The notes under the pieces: model-generated
Seen by the model: the letters and a program-made list of their open reading frames with translations, nothing else
What the model was told of the DNA's origin: nothing
Databases searched by the model: none
Assembly (NCBI GenBank): GCA_025454815.1
Contig: JALONR010000031.1
Location: forward strand, 1 to 48,071
Reading direction: 5' to 3'
Length of the DNA stretch: 48,071 nt
Source of the DNA: Bacteroidales bacterium
Lineage (GTDB): Bacteria > Bacteroidota > Bacteroidia > Bacteroidales > VadinHA17
Shown: positions 16,483-24,152 of the stretch, one piece after another
Layout: every line of letters begins with the position of its first letter
How positions within the stretch are numbered: the stretch's first letter is position 1
Position numbers and translations under genes: made by a program

Positions 16483-17250
16483 TCAGACAGGGGGCCTGTT
16501 CCTTACTGCTACATTATTTCTCATCAGAAAGTCTTTCAGTTCAGGAATTTTTATGATCCCGTAATGGAAAAGTGTGGCAGCCAGGGCAGCCGTGCAGCCT
16601 GTCTCTGCGAACACCTCCCTGAAGTGTTCGGGTGACCCGGCGCCGCCTGATGCGATCACCGGAATATTCACGTTGTCAGATACTGCGGATGTGATATCAA
16701 GTGAGAATCCTTCCCCGGTGCCGTCGCGGTTGACAGAGGTGAGAAGTATCTCACCCGCCCCGAGCCGTTCCGCCTCACGGGCCCAGGTGATGGCCGGAAG
16801 GGTTGTGACACGCTTTCCGCCATGGGTGGAGACCACCCATGTGCCGTCAACCAGTTTTGCGTCTATGGCCACCACAACACACTGGCTTCCGAATTCATCT
16901 GCCAGTTCTGCGATGAGGGGAGGGTTAAGTATGGCTGCAGTGTTGACGGAAACCTTGTCGGCACCCGAGCTGATCAGCACCGAGACATCCTCCCGGGTGG
17001 TGATGCCCCCTCCGACGGTAAACGGGATATTGATCGCATTCGCAATCTTCTCAACCAGCGGTGCAAGGGTCTTTCGTCCTTCATCCGTTGCGGATATGTC
17101 AAGGAAAACCAGCTCATCTGCTGACTGTTCTGCATAGGCTCGCGCCAGCTCAACCGGGTCGCCCGCATCACGGAGATTGACAAAGCTGATCCCCTTGACC
17201 GTGCGTCCGTCCTTTATATCAAGGCAGGGTATAATTCTCTTTTTCAGCAT
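16483..17250 (-). CDS. hisF: Imidazole glycerol phosphate synthase, cyclase subunit
   Basis: The protein has 255 residues and a TIM-barrel fold. It starts MLKKRIIPCLDIKDGRTVKG, with the catalytic Asp of CLDIKDG, and has the second catalytic Asp in TSVNRDGTGEG and phosphate loops in TVGGGI and IASGGAGSPEHF. It uses ammonia made by HisH to form imidazole glycerol phosphate and AICAR. Its start overlaps the end of hisA by 7 bp, showing translational coupling in the his operon. Confidence 0.96.
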   Translation of the reverse strand: MLKKRIIPCLDIKDGRTVKGISFVNLRDAGDPVELARAYAEQSADELVFLDISATDEGRKTLAPLVEKIANAINIPFTVGGGITTREDVSVLISSGADKVSVNTAAILNPPLIAELADEFGSQCVVVAIDAKLVDGTWVVSTHGGKRVTTLPAITWAREAERLGAGEILLTSVNRDGTGEGFSLDITSAVSDNVNIPVIASGGAGSPEHFREVFAETGCTAALAATLFHYGIIKIPELKDFLMRNNVAVRNRPPV

Positions 17251-17957
17251 AATTCAGCAATTTCGTTGTATGTTATCCTTCCCTCGAGGAGGGCCTTGCC
17301 TGTGACGGCTCCCTCGCAGCCGGCATCACGCAACTTTCTCAGGTCGCCGGCAGTGGCAATGCCGCCACTGGCAATCACCGAGAGCCCTTCCACCGAAGTC
17401 AGCTCCCTGTAAATATCCACCGACGCTCCGCCAAGCATTCCGTCTTTAGAGATATCTGTGCAGAGTGCATACCTGATCCCTGCCGACCTGTATTCAATCA
17501 GGAAATCGGCAATGTCTCTCTCCGATGTCTCCTGCCAGCCTCCTGTGGCCACCTTCCGTTCCCTGAAATCAGCCCCCAGGATTATTTTGTCGGGTCCGTA
17601 CTGACCGAGCCACTGTCTGAGGAGGTCAGGCCGGCTGACAGCAATGCTTCCGATGGTTACCTGGATTGCACCGCATCCGAATGCGAGCCTGATATCCTCA
17701 TCTGTCCGGATCCCCCCGCTGAAATCAATTTTCAGACCGGTGGCTGAGGCGATTCCTTCAAGAATCCTGTGGTTTTTAATGCTCCCGGTACGGGTGCCGT
17801 CAAGGTCAACCAGGTGGAGATACCTTATGCCGTTATCCTCCATCTCCCTTGCAAGCTCAACGGGATCAGCACGATAAATGGTCTTCCGGCTGAAGTCGCC
17901 CTGGGTCAGCCTGACGCATTGACCGTCAATGATGTCTATAGCAGCAATTATTCTCAT
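17244..17957 (-). CDS. hisA: ProFAR isomerase (phosphoribosylformimino-AICAR-P isomerase)
   Basis: The protein has 237 residues and is a TIM-barrel paralogue of HisF. It starts MRIIAAIDIIDGQCVRLTQGD with the catalytic Asp, has DFSGGIRTDEDI and the second catalytic Asp in CTDISKDGMLGG, and IASGGI for phosphate binding. It performs the Amadori rearrangement in histidine synthesis. Its start overlaps the hisH stop by 4 bp. Confidence 0.96.
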   Translation of the reverse strand: MRIIAAIDIIDGQCVRLTQGDFSRKTIYRADPVELAREMEDNGIRYLHLVDLDGTRTGSIKNHRILEGIASATGLKIDFSGGIRTDEDIRLAFGCGAIQVTIGSIAVSRPDLLRQWLGQYGPDKIILGADFRERKVATGGWQETSERDIADFLIEYRSAGIRYALCTDISKDGMLGGASVDIYRELTSVEGLSVIASGGIATAGDLRKLRDAGCEGAVTGKALLEGRITYNEIAELC

Positions 17958-18535
17958 AGTTCCAGGAAGTTTTTAAGCAGCCGGGCTCCTGCCTCAGCTG
18001 ATTTTTCAGGGTGGAACTGCACTGCATAAAAATTGTCGTGTTGCATAGCTGCCGAAAAGGGGAGGATGTAGTTGCAAACGGCTTTTGTGTCATTGTTCAG
18101 CTCAGCATAGTAGCTGTGGACGTAATAGAGGTCATCTTCCTGTTTAAGGCCGTTCAGCAGCGGGGTGACGGAGAGGCTTTCAAAGCTGTTCCAGCCCATG
18201 TGCGGCACCCTTTCATCCGGCGGGAATCTCCTTACAATAGTGTTAAAAATGCCCAGGCATTCAGTATCATTCTCTTCAGACCTTTTGCACATCAGTTGCA
18301 GCCCGAGGCAAATCCCAAGCACCGGCTGTTTCAGGGAGAGGATCAGCAAGTCGAGGCTTCTTTCCTTCAGGTGGTTCATGGCCGACCGTGCCTCGCCCAC
18401 GCCGGGGATTATCACCCTGTCAGCCTTCAGGAGGATTTCAGGGTCGGATGTCACCACTGACTCATATCCAAGCCTGTGCAGGGCCACCTGCACTGACATG
18501 GTATTACCGGAGTTGTATTTCAGTATGGCTATCAT
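17954..18535 (-). CDS. hisH: Imidazole glycerol phosphate synthase, glutaminase subunit
   Basis: The protein has 193 residues and is a class I glutamine amidotransferase. The nucleophile is in GICLGLQLM and the His-Glu pair in VQFHPEKS; the N-terminal PGVGEA oxyanion strand is also present. It feeds ammonia to HisF through the heterodimer. It overlaps hisB by 4 bp. Confidence 0.96.
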   Translation of the reverse strand: MIAILKYNSGNTMSVQVALHRLGYESVVTSDPEILLKADRVIIPGVGEARSAMNHLKERSLDLLILSLKQPVLGICLGLQLMCKRSEENDTECLGIFNTIVRRFPPDERVPHMGWNSFESLSVTPLLNGLKQEDDLYYVHSYYAELNNDTKAVCNYILPFSAAMQHDNFYAVQFHPEKSAEAGARLLKNFLEL

Positions 18536-19620
18536 AATGTTCCTTTGGTTGATGGCAGATTCCCGCTGCCCGTTTTAGTCACTGCCATTGCCAGAGCCCT
18601 GGCAAAGGCCTTGAAGATTGCCTCGGCCTTATGATGGTCATTTTCACCTGCAGCCCTGACATGAATATTGCATTTAGCATTGTCACTTAGCGATCTGAAG
18701 AAGTGTTGAAACATATCCGTCGGGAGGTTGCCTGTCCGGTCTGTCCTGAATGAAACGTTCCATTCCAGCCATGACCTTCCCCCGAGATCAATCAGAACCT
18801 CTGCGGAGGAGTCATCCATCGGCAGGGCGAATCCGTACCGTGTCACTCCTTTCCTCTTCCCGAGGGCCCTGTCAAGCGCCTGCCCGATCACGATGGCGGT
18901 ATCCTCAACCAGGTGGTGCTCATCGACATGCAGGTCACCAGAAGCATTGAGACTGATATCTATCCCCCCATGCCGTGCAACCTGCTCAAGCATATGATCG
19001 AAGAAGCCGATGCCGGTGCTGATTGTCCCCTTCCCGGTTCCGTCGAGGTCAATCTCCACGGTAATATCCGTTTCATTTGTTTTCATGGTGACAAAGGCTC
19101 TTCTGTGAAGCCCTCTCAGAAAACGGTTTATTGCCTGCCAGTCGCGGGTGCAGAGCGAAGCATCTTCGTTCTGCCTGTCACTTACATAAATGGCCCGGCA
19201 GCCCAGGTTCTTTGCCAATGCTATGTCAGTGAGGCGGTCTCCGATCACGAAAGAGGCCTCCAGATCCACCCCGCCTGCAAGATACCTGGTCAGCATGGCT
19301 GTTCCCGGTTTACGTGTGGGGGCTTTGTCTGATTCAAATGACCGGTCAATGAATATCTCTGCGAATCTCACCCCTTCGCCGGCAAGTATCTCCAGCATCT
19401 TGTTCTGCGGTGGCAGGAATGACTCTTCCGGGTAAGAAGGGGTCCCCAGCCCGTCCTGGTTGGTAACCATCACCAGTTCGAAGTCGGTCTCCCGGGCTAT
19501 GGCGGAAAGGGCCCCTATCACCCCGGGCATGAATTCCAGTTTTTCCAGGCTGTCGACCTGCTCGTCAGCCGGCTCCTTCAGGATCGTGCCGTCCCTGTCT
19601 ATAAACAATACCTTCTTCAT
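18532..19620 (-). CDS. hisB: Bifunctional histidinol-phosphatase / imidazoleglycerol-phosphate dehydratase
   Basis: The protein has 362 residues. The N-terminal HAD phosphatase (about 1-165) shows FIDRDGTI, VTNQDG and GDRLTDIALA. The C-terminal dehydratase (about 170-362) shows GIGFFDHMLEQVARHG, VDEHHLVEDTAI and ENDHHKAEAIFKAFA, the His-rich metal sites. It performs steps 6 and 8 of the pathway. The fused form is usual in Bacteroidota and enterobacteria. It overlaps hisC by 4 bp. Confidence 0.96.
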   Translation of the reverse strand: MKKVLFIDRDGTILKEPADEQVDSLEKLEFMPGVIGALSAIARETDFELVMVTNQDGLGTPSYPEESFLPPQNKMLEILAGEGVRFAEIFIDRSFESDKAPTRKPGTAMLTRYLAGGVDLEASFVIGDRLTDIALAKNLGCRAIYVSDRQNEDASLCTRDWQAINRFLRGLHRRAFVTMKTNETDITVEIDLDGTGKGTISTGIGFFDHMLEQVARHGGIDISLNASGDLHVDEHHLVEDTAIVIGQALDRALGKRKGVTRYGFALPMDDSSAEVLIDLGGRSWLEWNVSFRTDRTGNLPTDMFQHFFRSLSDNAKCNIHVRAAGENDHHKAEAIFKAFARALAMAVTKTGSGNLPSTKGTL

Positions 19621-20651
19621 AATTCAATCTTTTCAAGTTCAGATAAAAGTTTCTCATTTTCTTCCGGTGTGCCTGTGGTAATGCGTATGCAACCGGGGAT
19701 CTCCCGGCTCCGGTTTCTGACTATGATCTTCCGCTCAGCGAGTGTATTATAAATATAGTCTGCATCTTTTACCCTGACCAGCAGGAAGTTGGAGTCAGAA
19801 GGCCACACCTTTTCAACCACCGGAAGCGCAGCGAGCCGTGAGGCAAGCCTGTTCCGTTCTGTAATTATGGTCTGAACACGGCGGGTTAGCTCCCCGGTCT
19901 CTTTCAACCTCCGGAGTGCGGCCTCCTGGTTTATGGTGCTGATATTATACGGAGGCTTCATGGCAAAGAAATACTTCAGCAGGTCAGTGCCCCCAAAAGC
20001 CATCCCCACCCTCGCAGCAGCCAGTCCCATTGCCTTGCTGAAGGTCTGCATCACAATGAGGTTGTCAAATTCGCCGGTACGGCCCGCAAAGGATGGCTTC
20101 CCGCTGAAGTCGCCGTAGGCTTCATCAATCACCACTATCCCGTTGAATTCCCTGATGATGGTCTCAATTGTCTCCTGATCCATGCAGTTACCCGTGGGAT
20201 TGTTGGGAGAGCAGATGAAGATCAGTTTGAGTGTCTCATCCTGCAGCCATGGTCTTGCGGCCTGAAGGTCAATATTGAATGTCTCGTCGAGAGGAATCCT
20301 GATTACTTCAATATCATTTACCGAGGCTGCCACGCCGTACATCCCGTATGTGGGGGTGAAAACCATTGCCCTCTCCTTTCCGGGATTGCAGAAGATGCGG
20401 AAGCAGAGGTCTATGATCTCGTCGCTGCCATTGCCCAGGAAGATGTTCCGGACAGGAATTCCCCTATGCCTGCTTATCGCTTCCCGCAGTAAGTGCTGGC
20501 GGGGATCGGGGTACCGGTTGAGCGGGCCGTAGGGGCTCTCGTTGGCATCAAGGAAGATGCCGTCACTGCCCTCGTACTCATCCCTTGCGCAGGAATAGGG
20601 GACAAGCTTCAGAACGTTGGGTCTTACAAGTTTATCAGTTCTTTTCATCAT
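19617..20651 (-). CDS. hisC: Histidinol-phosphate aminotransferase
   Basis: The protein has about 344 residues and is a fold-type I PLP aminotransferase. It has NESPYGPLNRYPDP near the N-terminus, NNPTGN and DEAYGDF, and the PLP lysine in MQTFSKAMGLAAARVG. It transfers the amino group from glutamate to imidazole acetol phosphate. The ATG at 20651 is preferred over an in-frame TTG at 20654. The start overlaps the end of hisD by 17 bp, which implies coupling. Confidence 0.95.
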   Translation of the reverse strand: MMKRTDKLVRPNVLKLVPYSCARDEYEGSDGIFLDANESPYGPLNRYPDPRQHLLREAISRHRGIPVRNIFLGNGSDEIIDLCFRIFCNPGKERAMVFTPTYGMYGVAASVNDIEVIRIPLDETFNIDLQAARPWLQDETLKLIFICSPNNPTGNCMDQETIETIIREFNGIVVIDEAYGDFSGKPSFAGRTGEFDNLIVMQTFSKAMGLAAARVGMAFGGTDLLKYFFAMKPPYNISTINQEAALRRLKETGELTRRVQTIITERNRLASRLAALPVVEKVWPSDSNFLLVRVKDADYIYNTLAERKIIVRNRSREIPGCIRITTGTPEENEKLLSELEKIEL

Positions 20652-21951
20652 CAATGTATTTAAGCCTTACCGACACTGCTGCTGCATGTGCCCGGAGCAT
20701 CTCAGCCTCTGCCATCAGTACCGTGTCAGGACCGATGGTCTGAATACCTTCAGCCGTCACCTCCTGGAAGAATATCCTTTTCATGAAGCTGCCGAGAGTG
20801 ACTCCGCTGAAGCTCCTGGCAAAGCCTCCGGTAGGAAGGGTATGGTTAGGTCCTGTCATATAATCGCCTGTACTCTCGCTGCTGAAGTTGCCCAGGAAGA
20901 CAGAGCCTGCGCTGGTAACCTGTTCAGCTGCACGCATCGGGTCAGGGGTTGCTATTATAAGGTGTTCGGGTGCATAACGGTTGGCAGTCTCAATGCATTT
21001 ATCCTCTGATTCCAGCAGTATCATGGAGCTGTTTCCGAGGGATTGGGCCGCAATATCTTTTCTGGGCAGAATTGCCAGCTGAAGTTCAGTCTCCTTCTCC
21101 ACAAGGGTGATCATCTGACGGCTGTCAGTGAGCATTATCACCTGGCTGTCGGTACCGTGCTCAGCCTGTGACAGAAGATCAGCCGCCACAAAGGCAGGTA
21201 TGGCGGTGCGTCCTGCGATGACCATCAGTTCGCTCGGCCCGGCTGGCATGTCGATGGCGGTGCCCTCAAGCTGGACGAGCTCCTTGGCGCGGGTAACGTA
21301 CCTGTTTCCCGGACCGAAGATCTTGTACACTGCCGGGATTGATTCCGTGCCATATGCCATGGCAGCTATTGCCTGGGCACCGCCGGCACGGAAGATGGCA
21401 TTCACCCCTGCAACCTTCGCCGCGTAAAGTATCAGCGGATTGATCTTTCCGTCGCTGCCGGGCGGCGTGCACATGAGAATATCCCTGCATCCTGCCAGCC
21501 GGGCCGGGATACCAAGCATCAGCACCGTTGAAAACAATGGTGCGGTTCCGCCCGGGATATATAGTCCCACCTTCTCTATGGGTGAGTCTCGATACCAGCA
21601 CCGGACACCAGGGGCAGTCACGGTGACCTCCGGGATGGTCCGGTTGTCCCCTGCAGACCTGATGGCTGCAAGGTGAAATTTCTCAATATTTGATGCGGCT
21701 GACTGTATGGCCTTTTTAAGGGCAGGGGTGACCTCACGTTCCGCCTGTTCAATATCTGCAGCCTCCACCCGCAGTGAAGTTACCGCAAAGCCGTCAAATC
21801 TCTCTGAAAATGCCCTCAGGGCGGCATCGCCGCCACCCTTTACGGCTGAGAGTATCTCTCTGACTTTCAGATCAATCTCCCTGTTTCCGGCCGACGGGCG
21901 TTCCAGGGCTGCCGCCAGTTCCGCGGCACCGGGGTATAGCAGTTTTCTCAT
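20635..21951 (-). CDS. hisD: Histidinol dehydrogenase
   Basis: The protein has about 438 residues. It shows the catalytic motifs EHGTDSQVIMLT, with the zinc-binding Gln-His region, RYAPEHLII with the catalytic Glu-His pair, and GDYMTGPNHTLPTGGFAR. It oxidises histidinol to histidine in two NAD-dependent steps. An ATG at 21951 shares one base with the hisG stop; a GTG one codon earlier would give a 4-bp GTGA overlap. Confidence 0.95.
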   Translation of the reverse strand: MRKLLYPGAAELAAALERPSAGNREIDLKVREILSAVKGGGDAALRAFSERFDGFAVTSLRVEAADIEQAEREVTPALKKAIQSAASNIEKFHLAAIRSAGDNRTIPEVTVTAPGVRCWYRDSPIEKVGLYIPGGTAPLFSTVLMLGIPARLAGCRDILMCTPPGSDGKINPLILYAAKVAGVNAIFRAGGAQAIAAMAYGTESIPAVYKIFGPGNRYVTRAKELVQLEGTAIDMPAGPSELMVIAGRTAIPAFVAADLLSQAEHGTDSQVIMLTDSRQMITLVEKETELQLAILPRKDIAAQSLGNSSMILLESEDKCIETANRYAPEHLIIATPDPMRAAEQVTSAGSVFLGNFSSESTGDYMTGPNHTLPTGGFARSFSGVTLGSFMKRIFFQEVTAEGIQTIGPDTVLMAEAEMLRAHAAAVSVRLKYIDDEKN

Positions 21952-22808
21952 CACACAATCATTTTTTCGATGGGTATTACAAGTATCCCTTCCGCGCCGG
22001 CGGCCCTCAGACGGTCTATCCTCTCCCAGAATTCATCCTCCCTGACAACCGAGTGAAGGCTGCACCATCCCTCTTCTGCGAGTGGAAGTACTGTGGGGCT
22101 CTTCATCCCGGGAAGGATTTTACATATCTCCGGAACAGCACTTTCCGGTGCGTTGAGGAGTATGTATTTGTTTTCGCTGGCGTTTTTCACCGCCCTTATC
22201 CGGAAGAGCAGCTTTTCAAGGATCTCCCTCTTCGGGCCGCTGATATTCCGGTTGGCTATGATAACCGCCTGGCTCTTCATGACTGTCTCCACCTCCTTCA
22301 GTCCGTTGGTAAGGAGTGTGCTGCCCGAGCTGACGATGTCACAGATGGCCTCTGCCAGCCCTATACCCGGGGCTATCTCAACACTGCCGCTCAGCTCCTC
22401 TATTTCAGCCCTGATATTCCGTGACCTGAAATAATCAGAGAGCAAAGCCGGATAGCTTGTTGCCACCCTTTTGTTCATGAAATAATCCGGGCCGGTGTAG
22501 TTTTCCTCCTTCGGTATCGCCAGTGACAGACGGCATCCGCCGAAACCGAGCTGTTCAAGGATATCCACCTCCTTCCGTGTTTCGAGGACGATGTTTTCAC
22601 CTACGATCCCTATATCAGCCACCTGTTGTTCAACGTATTGCGGGATGTCGTCATCGCGGAGAAGGAGAATCTCAGCCGGGAAGTTGCCTGCCACCACCTT
22701 CAGGGTACCGGCACCGTTGCTGATCCTGATCCCGCATTCGTCAAAGAGTTTCCGGGAGCTGTCGCTGAGTCTCCCGCTTTTCTGGATTGCTATCTTCAGT
22801 ATGCTCAT
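21951..22808 (-). CDS. hisG: ATP phosphoribosyltransferase, long form
   Basis: The protein has 285 residues from the ATG at 22808 (MSILKIAIQKSGRLS). An upstream in-frame GTG at 22841 is rejected because it would begin inside the terminator region. The catalytic domain shows the PRPP-binding run DIVSSGSTLLTNGL, and the C-terminal part (LLFRIRAV...ESAVPEICKILPGMKSPTVLPL) is the regulatory HisG_C domain of the long hexameric form, which binds histidine. It catalyses the first, committed step. It is the first gene of the his operon, directly behind the His attenuator, so it is controlled both by feedback and by attenuation. Confidence 0.96.
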   Translation of the reverse strand: MSILKIAIQKSGRLSDSSRKLFDECGIRISNGAGTLKVVAGNFPAEILLLRDDDIPQYVEQQVADIGIVGENIVLETRKEVDILEQLGFGGCRLSLAIPKEENYTGPDYFMNKRVATSYPALLSDYFRSRNIRAEIEELSGSVEIAPGIGLAEAICDIVSSGSTLLTNGLKEVETVMKSQAVIIANRNISGPKREILEKLLFRIRAVKNASENKYILLNAPESAVPEICKILPGMKSPTVLPLAEEGWCSLHSVVREDEFWERIDRLRAAGAEGILVIPIEKMIV

Positions 22809-22849
22809 TCTGCATTTTGTTTTTATGCCTGAGCAGACCACGGAGCAAG

Positions 22850-22882
22850 AAAAAAACCCGCCTGATCTGCTCAGACGGGTTT
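22850..22882 (-). terminator. Attenuator terminator of the his leader
   Basis: On the minus strand AACCCGTCTGA, loop GCAGA, TCAGGCGGGTT (11 pairs with one G-U) is followed by a run of T. It lies between the His leader peptide and hisG. The ascending arm, GTCTGAG at 22870-22876, can pair instead with CTCAGGC at 22920-22926 inside the leader ORF (7 pairs, one G-U), giving an antiterminator. Confidence 0.9.
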
Positions 22883-22912
22883 ATGATATTCAGTTTTCAC
22901 CACACACCATTT

Positions 22913-22972
22913 TCATCTCGCCTGAGAGCAAGTATGATGATGATGGTGATGATGTATCCTGTTTGTTTTCAT
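22913..22972 (-). CDS. hisL: his operon leader peptide with seven consecutive His
   Basis: This 19-residue ORF reads MKTNRIHHHHHHHTCSQAR and ends in TGA. The His run is encoded by seven codons in a row (six CAT, one CAC). It sits between a consensus promoter and a rho-independent terminator directly upstream of hisG. The antiterminator strand (CTCAGGC) lies in the leader's last codons. A ribosome stalled in the His run leaves it free, while a ribosome at the stop codon covers it. This is the logic of the classical enterobacterial his attenuator. The spacing between the last His codon and CTCAGGC is short, so stalling at the early His codons should be most effective. Confidence 0.93.
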   Translation of the reverse strand: MKTNRIHHHHHHHTCSQAR

Positions 22973-22988
22973 TGTCAGTTACCGGGTG

Positions 22989-23021
22989 CAAATATAACTA
23001 TTTATTGAAATGCCATTCAAA
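22989..23021 (-). promoter_or_regulatory. his operon promoter
   Basis: On the minus strand TATATTTG (22989-22996) is a perfect TAnnTTTG box, with TTTG (23018-23021) upstream and a 21-base spacer. The box ends 17 bases before the leader ATG, leaving a 5' untranslated region of only about ten bases. Confidence 0.82.
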
Positions 23022-23078
23022 ATTTTAAAAAAACAGTCAAATCAGGGTTTACGCCTGCAGTCTGTGTTTATAAATGAA

Positions 23079-24152
23079 TTAACGCGCGAGCAACTTAACT
23101 TGTTCACAGATTCTTTTTCCCATTTCAGTTGTTGAAGAGGGATTATCCCTGCTGAGATCGGGCGTTACAACACCTTCCCTTATCGTCTCCTCCACCGCCC
23201 GGGTGATCAGTCCGGCCTCATTTTCAAGACCGAAGCTCAGTTCCAGCATCATGGCTGCGGAGAGAATCGTCCCCACGGGGTTGGCGATGTTCCTCCCGGC
23301 TGCCTGGGGGAAGGAGCCATGGATGGGTTCATAGAGAGAGGATGTGAGTCCTATTGATGCCGAGGGGAGCATACCCAGTGAGCCGGTGATCACACTTGCC
23401 TCGTCGGAGAGTATGTCTCCGAACATGTTCTCGGTAACAATAACATCAAAAACTGAAGGATTCCTGATAAGTTGCATGGCGGCATTGTCAACGAACATGA
23501 AATCCAATTCAAGATCAGGATATTCCGTGGCAATCTCTTTTGCCGTCTCGCGCCAGAGACGTGATGTTGCCAGAACATTGGCCTTGTCAATCACGGTCAC
23601 TTTCTTCCTTCTCTGCCTGGCATACCTGCAGCCCAGGTGAACCACACGTTCAATCTCATAACGACTGTAAGTGCATGTGTCATAGGCTGTAAGTCCATCC
23701 TCGGAGCGCCCCCTGGGTTTGCCGAAGTAAATGCCGCCTGTCAGCTCACGTATCATCACAATGTCTGTTCCTGCAACTATCTCTTCCTTCAGGGGTGACA
23801 TGCCGGAAAGCGCCGGGATGCTCTTCACCGGCCTGACGTTGGCGTAGAGTCCCAGTTCGCTTCTCATCCTCAGCAGTCCCTGTTCCGGCCTCACCTTTGC
23901 AGAGGGGTCATTGTCATACTTTGGATGACCTATGGCACCGAAGAGGATGGCATCCGACCGCCGGCACAGGTCAAGTGTTTCATCCGGGAACGGATTGCCG
24001 GTATGATCAATAGCAACGGCTCCCACAAGCCCTTCAGTGAAGGTGAAGCTGTGACCGGTCACCTCTCCGGTGACATTCAACACCCTGACTGCCTGTTCAA
24101 TTACCTCCGGACCAATTCCGTCGCCTGGAAGGAGCGCTATTTTATAATTCAT
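23079..24152 (-). CDS. leuB: 3-isopropylmalate dehydrogenase
   Basis: The protein has 357 residues. It shows LLPGDGIGPEVIEQAVRVL at the N-terminus, the substrate-binding arginines in RPEQGLLRMRSELGLYANVRP, RELTGGIYFGKPRG, the Mg-binding aspartates in NMFGDILSDEAS, and EPIHGSFPQAAGRNIANP for NAD. It oxidises and decarboxylates 3-isopropylmalate; with citramalate synthase present it probably also acts on methylmalate for Ile. It is the last gene of the nine-gene ilv-leu operon and overlaps cimA by 11 bp. A T-rich stretch follows the stop, but the hairpin before it is weak. Confidence 0.96.
   Translation of the reverse strand: MNYKIALLPGDGIGPEVIEQAVRVLNVTGEVTGHSFTFTEGLVGAVAIDHTGNPFPDETLDLCRRSDAILFGAIGHPKYDNDPSAKVRPEQGLLRMRSELGLYANVRPVKSIPALSGMSPLKEEIVAGTDIVMIRELTGGIYFGKPRGRSEDGLTAYDTCTYSRYEIERVVHLGCRYARQRRKKVTVIDKANVLATSRLWRETAKEIATEYPDLELDFMFVDNAAMQLIRNPSVFDVIVTENMFGDILSDEASVITGSLGMLPSASIGLTSSLYEPIHGSFPQAAGRNIANPVGTILSAAMMLELSFGLENEAGLITRAVEETIREGVVTPDLSRDNPSSTTEMGKRICEQVKLLAR

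Noticed and set aside
22913-22972. Poly-His run as a tag or vector artefact
   Set aside because: It has mixed CAT/CAC codons in a natural leader ORF with promoter, antiterminator and terminator directly before hisG, so an attenuator explains it fully.
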